Assembly: GCA_029717555.1 (NCBI GenBank)
Contig: JAMDHS010000043.1
Span: 1 to 64,000, forward strand
DNA length: 64,000 bases
Direction: 5' to 3'
From: Peribolospora baueri
Taxonomy: Eukaryota; Basidiomycota; Peribolosporomycetes; Peribolosporales; Peribolosporaceae
Shown: positions 1 through 7,759 of the stretch, piece after piece
Layout: every line of letters begins with the position of its first letter
Position numbering within the stretch: the first letter of the stretch is position 1
Notes under the pieces: generated by a model
The model's database searches: none
What the model saw: only the letters and a program-made list of their open reading frames with translations
Told to the model about the DNA's origin: nothing
Position numbers and translations under genes: made by a program

Positions 1-365
1 TTTTTCCAAAGGCGGGGAGAAAATAAAGATGTGAGGTAGAGCATGGACAGCGGCGGGGAGAAGGCGAAAGAGGGCTCACGAATGGTCATGCTCTTCCAGT
101 TGGTCGCGCCGCTCGTGTCGGCGTTCCACTGGATGGGGCACTTGGTGCCGACGTTGTACACGCCGGACGCGTCGGGCACGGTGGGCACGACGCCGGCGGA
201 GGGCGAGGGCTGACCGGCGGAAGGGCCAGCGCTGGCGCTGGGGCCGGTGGAGGGCTGCGCGCGGGGGTGATGCGGGTTGTGCGGGGCGATGGCGGCGGAG
301 GAGAAGGGGGCGAAGAGGAAGCCGATGAGGGCGAGGGCGGTGGCTGTGGTGGAAAGGGAGGGCAT
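1..365 (-). CDS. Secreted Kre9/Knh1-like cell-wall protein, first exon (gene runs off the left edge)
   Basis: The start ATG is at 365-363. It opens with a signal peptide (MPSLSTTATALALIGFLF, then AFSSAA-like residues), followed by a Pro/Ser-rich linker and then the start of a compact domain reading VGTKCPIQWNADTSG and NWKSMTI. The spacing G-x2-C-x-I-x-W ... W-x2-M-x-I is typical of the N-terminal Ig-like domain of the Kre9/Knh1, 'Ser-Thr-rich GPI-anchored' family of fungal surface proteins. The exon ends at about 80 at a GTGAGC donor, so positions 1-79 are intron and the rest of the gene lies outside the window. The upstream side is pyrimidine-rich on the coding strand, as expected for a 5' leader. 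The role in cell-wall glucan organisation or surface display is inferred from the family. A longer reading frame from a TTG a few bases upstream is out of frame and was not used. Confidence 0.6.
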   Translation of the reverse strand, partial: MPSLSTTATALALIGFLFAPFSSAAIAPHNPHHPRAQPSTGPSASAGPSAGQPSPSAGVVPTVPDASGVYNVGTKCPIQWNADTSGATNWKSMTIREPSFAFSPPLSMLYLTSLFSPRLWK

Positions 366-1236
366 TTTGGCAAAAGGGGAGGGGGGGATGGGGGGAGGAG
401 GGTAGAGGAGAAGGAATGGAGTGGAGATGAGGTGGTTATGAAGGGGAAGGGGAAGGGGATGGGAGGCAGTGTAGGTGGGGAGGAGGGGGAAGAGGCAGAA
501 GAGAGTGTGAGATGAACGAGCGTGGGGGAGCGAGGAAAGAAGGAAGGAGCCGGGAGGAGGAGTGGAATGGATCTTGGATGATGGATGGAGATGGAGGAAG
601 GAGATGATGGGAGATGGAAGATGGAAGGAAGAACGGAGGAAGGAGGCGTCAGTCAGTCAGCGCCGGTCCAACGACGACGCCGAGCCGAGCGAGGACGTGC
701 TCAGCTGAGCGCCACCAAGGTCAGCAGACCTCGGTCGACCTCACACGACGGCAAGACGCGATGTGACACCGCACTGCACTGCACTGCACCGCGCACAGGG
801 ACGAGAGAGAGGACAGGACGGGGTGCAAGACAAGGAAGAATATAAGAAGAGAGAAGAGGTTCATTCGTTCATTCGACGCACCACGTCACCCGTCAACGCG
901 CCGTCGCATCGCCGCTGGACGGCCGAAAGTGGGGGAGATGGGAGGAGAGGAAAGGGAGAGTATGGATTCTGTTATGTGGTCCACTCGGCTCTTCTCCTGC
1001 ACCTCCCTCCCGCCCAACTGACGACTAACCACGTATCCGACCGCATATGCCTCCATCCCACTTCAACGCCCCGCCCATCGCCTGCACCCGCTCGCTCCCG
1101 TCCGCCGTCCAGCGCGCGCAGTGGCCGGGGCCATGGCCGTGCTGCAGCGCCTTCATCACACACCGCGTAAACTGCAAGTTGCTGTACATGCACCGCAGAG
1201 TGTCTCAGCCTCTCCGCTCGCACACGTGTGACGACC
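366..1236. other. Intergenic region between divergent genes
   Basis: This stretch holds the leader and promoter of the minus-strand Kre9-like gene (purine-rich on the plus strand at 366-620) and the upstream region of the plus-strand FG-nucleoporin. Several frames are open, but none has protein-like composition or a recognisable domain. I see no RNA gene. Confidence 0.5.

Positions 1237-1276
<40 letters not shown>
1237..1276. repeat. (AGAC)10 tetranucleotide microsatellite
   Basis: Ten perfect AGAC units end 45 bp before the ATG of the nucleoporin reading frame, so the array would lie in its leader or core promoter. The flanking GGAC GGGA looks like decayed extra units. Confidence 0.95.
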
Positions 1277-1320
1277 GGACGGGATGGCAGGCAAGGTTGA
1301 AGCCGCCCAGCCGTCCGACC

Positions 1321-2145
1321 ATGTACGGCAATTCTGCCTTTGGCAGCGCGTTTAATCAGCAGAATCAAGCTCAGCAACAGCAGCAGGCTGGCGGCGGTAT
1401 GTTCGGTAGCGGCGGCGGCGGTACGGCAGGCGCGTTTGGGTCGTCTGATAGGTCGTCTCGTCGTTGTATTTGTTTTTTCTATATGACGAGGCGAAAGGGA
1501 TCCGTGTGTTTCTCGTTCTCAGGTTTCGGGCAAACGTCTGCCTTCGGACAACAGTCGCCCAGAGGCCCAGGCATTTTCGGATCTGCGGCTCAGCCGCAAA
1601 CCACCGGCGGCTTCGGTAAGTAGCGCCGCGAAAGGGTGCTCCATGCGTTTGATCGTCACACGGTTATCCATCCACATCTGTTTTATCCATTCTTGTTTGC
1701 AGGCACGTTTGGCAGTAGCAATACCGACACGACTTCGGTTTTCGGCTCACAGCCTACCAATCCCACGTTTGGTACGAGCGGAGGGTTCGGCAGCTCAAGT
1801 GAGTCATTTACGTGTGGATGGATAACGAAAACACGTCAGCGATGGTGGCGCAATGATTCCTCTGCGGGCTCCTGACCTCCCTTGGCTAATTCTTTTGTCG
1901 ATTGTACCGCAGCCGCAACGTCGCAACGTGCCAGCGGTGGATTTGGAGCTTTTGCATGTGAGTTCGTCATTCGCCTTTTTCCGCCCTTTCCTGTCTGTGA
2001 TCGTCTTCCCCGACGATGGTATCCTCTTCATTTCTATCACTTACACCGTCATCTCCCTCTCATCTTTAACGCAGCGCAAGGCACCCAGTCCGGCTTTGGT
2101 TCTGCGACGAACACTGGTACCGACGCGTTTGGCTCCAAACCTCTC
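1321..2145 (+). pseudogene. 5' part of an FG-nucleoporin (Nup98/Nup116/Nup100 type), apparently truncated
   Basis: Five exons, about 1321-1480, 1523-1615, 1703-1798, 1913-1957 and 2075-2145, encode a chain of FG repeats: MYGNSAFGSAFNQQ, a Gln run, AGGGMFGSGGGG, GQTSAFGQQ, PGIFGSAAQ, TTGGFG, TSVFGSQ, NPTFGTSGGFGSS, ASGGFGAFA, QSGFGSATN and TDAFGSKP. These low-complexity, Gly/Gln/Ser/Thr-rich FG repeats are the natively unfolded transport barrier of the nuclear pore. Full-length family members run to 700-1,100 residues and end in an autoproteolytic domain, and none of that is found here. Right after TDAFGSKPL the frame enters a nested inverted repeat and then the promoter of a small secreted-protein gene. 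The frame stays open to 2424, but the added residues have no FG character. Exons 2-5 have good splice sites; the first donor is weak. The likely meaning is a truncated copy or a gene broken by rearrangement. A real short FG protein cannot be excluded. Confidence 0.6.
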
Positions 2146-2210
2146 GTGGCGGCACCGTGTTTGGTGCCGGCCGGAGGCCTTCCGGCCGGCACCAAACACG
2201 GTGCCGCCAC
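2146..2210. repeat. Nested perfect inverted repeat, 30-bp arms, 5-bp spacer
   Basis: The left arm 2146-2175 and the right arm 2181-2210 are exact reverse complements around GGCCT (2176-2180). Each arm itself contains a smaller palindrome, GGCACC-N6-GGTGCC, so the whole can fold into a long hairpin or a branched cruciform. It lies at the point where nucleoporin-like coding sequence stops, and 25 bp before the TATA box of the next gene. It could be the edge of an inserted element, a recombination scar or a regulatory palindrome; the sequence alone does not decide. Confidence 0.9.
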
Positions 2211-2235
2211 CACTACTGCGAGGTCTCTCGATGGG

Positions 2236-2242
2236 TATATAA
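2236..2242 (+). promoter_or_regulatory. TATA box (TATATAA) of the small secreted-protein gene
   Basis: TATATAAGG lies 213 bp before the ATG at 2455. It is followed by a CT-rich leader that includes a possible leader intron acceptor (TTCGCGCAG ending near 2336). Confidence 0.6.
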
Positions 2243-2454
2243 GGGCCTCGCCTGCCGCCCACACCCTTCCTCTGAACTCCCAACCCCATTCTCGCACACT
2301 CCTCTTCATCGCCTTCTACCACCCTTATTCGCGCAGGACGCATTTGGTCCCCCTTTCGACTTTGTCACATTCCTTCCTTCCTCGTGCCGGTCACGTTTTT
2401 TATTCATTTTTGCCTTCTTTTTAAAGCACCCACCCTCGTTGCTCGATCTCGAAC

Positions 2455-2898
2455 ATGCAGCTCTCCAAGACGCTCATCCTCGCGATTTTCGTCGCCGGCA
2501 GCGCTTCCGCTTTGCCAGTGGGAACCTGGCCTCTCGCTCGCGACTTGTCGGCGCCTGAGGCCGCTCTTTACGAAAGAGCTTTCTTGGACGTGCGCGGCAT
2601 TGGTGTGAGTGATCGGTTTCTTGCCCGCCCTTTTACAGGAAAAAGTAGAGTTCCTCATTCTGTATGACGTTCTACGTCTCGCTAGCCGTCCAAGATGCAG
2701 CCGCCGCAGCCGAAGCCGGCGCCCGCTCCCGCGGCGCCCGCTCCCCCGACCAACTATGGTAAAAGTTATCTCTCAACCGACGGCCGGCAGATATATGGTG
2801 CGGCGCACGTACCAGGCGGCAACCGCTATGCGCAATATGTTCCCGACTCGCAAGCTGGCGTAGACCACAGCTTCAACATCCCTTACAAAGTATGGTGA
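2455..2898 (+). CDS. Small secreted protein, 120 residues, two exons
   Basis: Exon 1 (2455-2604) and exon 2 (2686-2898) are joined in phase 0 across an 81-bp intron with a GTGAGT donor and a GCTAG acceptor. The product begins with a clear signal peptide (MQLSKTLILAIFVAGSASA, cleavage likely after ASA or ALP). It continues with an acidic/Ala-rich segment, a Pro/Ala linker (QPPQPKPAPAPAAPAPP) and a Tyr/Gly-rich tail (YGKSYLSTDGRQIYG, NRYAQYVPDS, FNIPYKVW). It has no Cys, no membrane segment after the signal and no dibasic Kex2 site. I do not recognise a family. The combination of a TATA box, a strong signal peptide and a small size fits a highly expressed or inducible secreted or cell-wall-associated protein; that is inference. 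It sits in the rearranged block next to truncated copies of other genes. Confidence 0.7.
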
Positions 2899-3571
2899 AG
2901 CGCATGCCGACCCCGTCGAGGAAGAAGGACGTGTTCATCCCTCTTTCCCCTCGATGGCTGTGAGCCCTTTGAACTCGAGGCGTCATGTACGGTATTTCGG
3001 CCGGCTGGCCCTCTCGTATTCGTTCATTGTCTTGCGAACGCTGTTGTGTCGTTATGCCCGCGGTCGAGGTGATCGAGCGCGCGAGAGCTTTCGGCTATAA
3101 ACATGACTGCACGACTGAGGGCCGTACAGGGATAGGGTTCCCTCAATGAGTCTCGTTTACTCCTTGTTGATGCTTGACCCTTTGCCCAGGACAACCGCAC
3201 ACCGCATGGCCCTTTGACATCGACCGATACCAACGTACTATCGGCTCCAGTCTTGAAAACAATTGGGCACCCTCGACACCACATCAACGTGGTCGATACC
3301 GATAGCGTCTTTTCAAGATGCCAACACCTTTACAGCCGCAGCGAATGGTGGGCATCCTCGCGCGTTGATCTTCATGGCTCGAACAAGCGGTCATCGAGAT
3401 AACGAATCTAGATCATGCAGTAGTGCGCTACTCCTGAGGGAGCATGCATGGCCTTGCCAGGGCGGGTAGTGATTCCGAACATGTATTTGGTACGGCCCTA
3501 GCGCTGAGGCATGGTGGAAAAAATAGAAGGCCGCGACGGTGAGAGTAGAGCCGGTTCGAGCCACGTAGACA
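2899..3571. other. Intergenic stretch without a recognisable gene
   Basis: After the secreted-protein stop there is a 3' region and then about 500 bp in which short open frames occur (for example IASFQDANTFTAA near 3300) without any domain I recognise. It may hold decayed coding sequence, but nothing can be named. No RNA gene was found. Confidence 0.4.
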
Positions 3572-3769
3572 GGGATCGAACCCTCTCCTGAGCCCTAACC
3601 TCTCCTGGGCCCTAACCTGGACGAGTTGGGCACTCGTTTCCCTACCATATCCGATGCGTACGACTTTGACCTTCGTCTCTCTGCCTTTCGCGCCGCTCGG
3701 GACATTGGTCTCGCCGACGACGCTCTCGCCGAAGGGACCTACGCGTGGGTCACCGGGCCTACGTACGAA
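3572..3769 (+). pseudogene. Remnant of a purine nucleoside phosphorylase gene
   Basis: The plus strand encodes an uninterrupted piece with the signature of the PNP/MTAP family: GPNLDELGTRFPTISDAYD, then FDLRLSAFRAARDIGLADDA and LAEGTYAWVTGPTYE. Human PNP has GPNDERFGDRFPAMSDAYD and LQEGTYVMVAGPSFE at the same places, so the match is specific (middle third of the enzyme, including the segment before the purine-binding Glu). Upstream, a 17-bp unit (3583-3599) is tandemly duplicated at 3600-3616, which shifts the frame just before GPN. Downstream of GPTYE the expected sequence is lost and a GGAC simple repeat follows. The N-terminal and C-terminal thirds are not found nearby. It is therefore a broken, partial copy, not a working enzyme. 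Confidence 0.7.
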
Positions 3770-4190
3770 GTTGACCGAACGACAAACAACCTCCCGCGGA
3801 TACGGACGGACGGACGGACGGCGTCGTCGCACATGCCTCCTCCGGCTTGGTTCGCCGGCATGTTGGATCAAGTCACGAAATTTACTACGCGAAGAGAAGG
3901 GGGACGAGGACGAGGACGAGGACAGCAAGGACGAGATGAAGAAGAGGAAGAGGAAAACGAAAAGGAGGACGAGGCGAGACAAAGCGTCGGATGAAAGTCA
4001 TAGCCCGCCGTCGTCTCCTGTTCCCTACTGCGGCGATCCATCTCACGTGGCCGTCCGTGCTCATCGCGATCATCGCTCGCTGCGTGCGAACCGCCTCCCT
4101 GTCAATCGTCACGCTGTCAGTCAGTTAGTCGGCTTGAACGACCACCGAGCCGGCCTGGCCTCCGGCCCGGCGCCCAGCGCTGCCCCCCTT

Positions 4191-4290
4191 TCACTCGTTG
4201 GCCCTGCTTCTGATGCGCACCCACATGTCCTCGATCTTGTCCACGATCGTGCACTCGGTCCAGAACGCCACCTCGTCGCTCAACCGCCCC
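4191..4290 (-). other. Possible terminal coding fragment of unknown gene
   Basis: On the minus strand a short open segment reads LSDEVAFWTECTIV then DKIEDMWVRIRSRANE and stops at 4193-4191. The composition looks like real globular protein rather than chance translation of this simple-sequence region. I found no upstream exon that continues it convincingly, and I do not recognise the family. It may be the last exon of an unmodelled gene, or another gene scrap like the PNP remnant 400 bp away. The rest of 3770-4688 holds a GGAC repeat, a GAC/GAG-rich stretch and no clear gene. Confidence 0.25.
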
Positions 4291-4688
4291 TCCGCACCTC
4301 TTCCGGGTCGTCAGGGGCGGTGCCCAAGGCGTGGTGGTGGTGGTGGTGTCCGCGTCCGCCGTGCGCGGATGCGAGTCGGAAGACGAAGACAAAGATGACC
4401 GGCGTGGGACAAAATAATTTTCCCAAATCATGCCCAGGCGTGCGCGAAGAGCGGCAAGGCAATCACGGACAGTCACGACAAGGATCGCTGAGTTTAGCTC
4501 TCCGTGCGTCAGAAGTACGGCTGCAGATCAGGGACGAGGACGAGGGACACATGGGATCCCTGGGGAGCACGGGTCCTTCGTCTGAAACGCCTTGCTCATC
4601 CTCGGGGAGCTCGCTCGTCCGTTACTTGCGTGCGTGGAACCTCCATGAGAGAACGATATGCATGCCTGGTCCACCTATCGAGTCGACG

Positions 4689-7523
4689 TCAACTCGCTTC
4701 CTCCGACCTTTGCTTCTTCTTCTTCTTCCTCTTCGCGTCCTTGTCCCCCTCGCTCGCGTCTTGGACGCCGTTCGACACTCCCTCTGCAACGCCATCCCGC
4801 GAGCCATCCCCGCCTTCTCCGGCGGCGGTCATCTCCGCCACCTTCGCTTTCGCCCGCTCTCTCTCCTTCTTGCCCTTCCTCTTTTTCTTCGCAGCCCCCT
4901 CTCCTCCGTCTCCCACCTCCTCTACCTTGTCCCAAGCCCGCTTCTTCCCTTTCGCTGCGCCTTGCTCTCCCTCCTTCCCCCACTGACGATCCTTGATCGT
5001 CTCCCTCAAGTCCCTCAGCCGCTTACCAAAACCAGCCGCTTTTGCGCTCTGGCCCTTGTCCTTCCTGTATGGCGCTAGCTTGCGCAGACCCACGAGCTGA
5101 TTCAGCTCTGCGTCGTCAGCGAGAAGGATCTCGACCGCGGAGAGGCCGTAGTCCTCTTGTGCCGTCTTGGTGTATTTGAAGCGCGTCGGCATGTCGCCAA
5201 TCTGGGAGATGGAAAAGAAAGAAAATGGCGCCGAGTTAGATGGATCTTGCACGCATAGATAGGCCGACAATGACGAATTGGCTTACCATGTCTTCATAGT
5301 CGAGCTTGTAGTACTCGTCCAAGTACTCGTTCACTTTCTCCTTCCTCTCCTCAGCGGTCGTCGGCATGTCCCCTTCCATTCTCCCTGCCTTCTCCGCGTC
5401 CATCTCCTCTTCGTCCACACCATCTGCATTCACATCCTCCCCATCCACCGCCCCCTCGGCAGCCTTCTCCTGCGCCTTTTTGGCCGCCTTCTTGAGCCGC
5501 TTCTTCTCCTTCTTGCGCTCCTCCTTGCTCAGCTTGACACCTGATGCCCCGGCATATGCATCACCGCCAGGGAGAAAGTCGGCGTCCATGTTGATGTGTT
5601 CGTCCCCATCGCTTTGCGCCACACTGTTCGCTGGCTTCGTGGGCCCAACAAGGTTTGAGATGTCAACGTCGTCCACCCACGTTGGCTTCTCGTCGTCATC
5701 CTCCTCCCGGGCGTAGTACCCATCGTCGAACATCTCCTGCATCTGCTTATCGTGCGCTTCCGGATCAAAGTCGGTCTCGAGATCGACGTTCTCAAAGTCC
5801 ACATCTGCGCAGAAAGTCGATGCGATCTCTTGTCAAGACGTGCTCCTGAAACACGTACGCTCGCCCATCTCCATTGACTCACCATTGTTGCCCGTGAGCT
5901 CCTGAAGCTGTTTCAGCTTATCTAAGATCTCTTTCTTCTTCAAATTCTTCAACCTCTTAAGCTCCTCCATCTTCTGCATCTTCTCCGCCTCCTTGCGTTC
6001 CTTGCGCGCCTCGCGAGTGCGCTTTCGAGAATCGTCCTTGCGACGGACGGTGTTGGGAAGGTCACGAGCATAGGTCGAAACGGTGGCGGCATCGCTGTAA
6101 AAGCAAGATGAGAGAGGAATAACAAGCCGTCAGATTCCCTGCCTCTCTGCTCAATGCTTGTACGCCACATTCGCCTTCACTTACGGCTCCTGAAAACGAA
6201 AGTTGTACCGCGCCTCAAAGTCGTCCACCTTCTCATCATACTCGTCCTCCTCGTCGATCTCGTCCAATTTCTCCACCTCGCTTTCTTCCCCCTCGCCCTC
6301 CTGCGCATCTTCTTTGTCCGGAGAGGCGGACCGTTCCTTGATACGAGCGCGACGGTCACCAGTGATTTCGGCATAAGAAGGCACATGCTTCGCACTGTGG
6401 TCGACCCAGCCTCGATTAAGGACATAGCTGCAGAGGGAAAAAAAGAAAGTTAGCAATCGTGCAAAACATTCAAGTGGCAATGGCCGTGAACCGCAACGAG
6501 ACGGACGCACTTGAGTAAGAACTCGTTATCACGCTCCGCCTGCGCCTTCTGCTTCTCCTTTCCCTTTCCCTTTCCCTTATCGCTCTTCTTCTTTTTCTTC
6601 TCCTTCTTTCCCTCCTCGTTCTCCTCCGACACGTCTTCGCCTCCATTCCCCTCCTCAGGTGCTAGAAGCGGGTTTGGAGCCATTTTGAGCGCCTCTCTCA
6701 CGGCCGCCTCGTCCTCATCGCCCAACGTTTCCAAAAGAAACCTCTTATAATCCTCTTCCTCCGCTTTCACCTCCTCCTCCGGCTTGTCTCGCAACGTGAG
6801 CAGGTCGTCGTCCGAATCGTCCGCTCCGCCGTGAAACGCTCGCGTCACTTCCTCTCGGAGCGCTGCTTGCTCTTGAACATGCGTCCGTGGCTCTTGGGCG
6901 GATGCGCCATCGTCCTCTCCTAGTCCCCTGCCTTCCAATTTTAGCAGTTCCTCCATGTTACGTCGGTGGTAATCTCGAAGATGTAAAGGCTTCTCCTTTT
7001 TCTCCTTCCCTTGTGACGGCAACAGCTTTGTCGCTGATGAGCTGGCTTTTGCACGCTCGTCTGATGACACAGCGGTGGTATGAACACAGCAGTTTGGACT
7101 CAGACTTCAAGATAGACATCAGGAAAACAAGATAAGAAAGAACTCACCTTCGAATATTTTTACCTTTGCGTCGTAAATGGTCGGATCACCCTTCCGTATC
7201 CTGGCCAACGTGCGCAGGATAGCGGCGTCCACGTCGACCGTCAACTGCTCCCCCTCGTCATCCTCAGTCTCATCCGAAGAGGAACTTTCGTCTGACGGCT
7301 CATAATCTGATCCATACTTGTCTTTGACTGCGACGTGGACGAGGAGCGAAACGAAACCCTTCATTCAGTGTTTCCCAGGCTGACGCGTGGAGTGAGGATG
7401 GTCGGAAAGCTGCCCTCACTCACGCTTTGACAGCTCCTCGTGCTGCTTCTTCGCCCTGTACTTCTCGGCAAACTGCTTGTTGACGGTGAGCTCCGGGGTG
7501 TAGTCTCCCTGGAGAAGATCCAT
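4689..7523 (-). CDS. KRI1: Kri1, nucleolar 40S ribosome-biogenesis factor
   Basis: About seven exons encode roughly 770 residues. The start MDLLQGDYTPELTVNKQFAE at 7523 matches the usual 'linear motif' start of Kri1 (LTINKKFAEKY-type); a longer frame upstream lacks similarity. Next come an acidic Ser/Asp/Glu stretch, HLRDYHRRNMEELLKLEG, a long Lys/Glu-rich coiled segment, and YVLNRGWVDHSAKHVPSYAE. The Kri1 core follows (DDFEARYNFRFQEP, VRRKDDSRKRTREARKERK, MFDDGYYAREEDDD). The C-terminal domain is unmistakable: NEYLDEYYKLDYEDM, DMPTRFKYTKTAQEDYGL, SAVEILLADDAELNQLVGLR, KLAPYRKDK. The tail is Lys-rich with nuclear-localisation character. Kri1 acts with Krr1 in early 40S subunit assembly in the nucleolus. 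Exon 1 ends at 7423, exon 2 spans about 7327-7148 and the last exon ends with TGA at 4691-4689. The gene is head-to-head with UTP20. Confidence 0.93.
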
Positions 7524-7759
7524 GGCGGACGGCTTACTGGAAGCTGAAAGGGTAGCAGGCTGCCTTCCAATCGACTTTTCCAGTCCGCCGCAAGCGAAGG
7601 GGTACGAGATGAAAGCTGCGGTAAAGCAATCGCTCTGAAAGACTGCGGCAACGCGGATTTTCTGGCTGGACATCCAACATATGCTGTTTCCGTGAACCTG
7701 ACGAGGACAGGCGAAACGTCAACCAACCCCCTCCAAGCCCGTCTTCGCTCGCATCAGCC
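7524..7759. promoter_or_regulatory. Shared divergent promoter region of KRI1 and UTP20
   Basis: Only 236 bp separate the start codons of two ribosome-biogenesis genes transcribed in opposite directions. The spacer must hold both leaders and both core promoters, so coordinated expression is likely. I saw no clear TATA box, consistent with a housekeeping promoter; no specific factor site is claimed. Confidence 0.7.

Noticed and set aside
3540-3620. T-arm-like GGTTCGA / GATCGAACC motifs suggesting a tRNA, and CCCTAAC motifs suggesting telomere repeats
   Set aside because: No acceptor, D or anticodon stem can be paired on either strand, and the two CCCTAAC copies are part of a 17-bp tandem duplication inside PNP-like coding sequence.
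3654-5078. 474-codon open frame on the plus strand
   Set aside because: It runs through PNP debris in another frame, simple repeats and the antisense of the KRI1 C-terminus; composition is Arg/Ser/Pro-rich with no domain.
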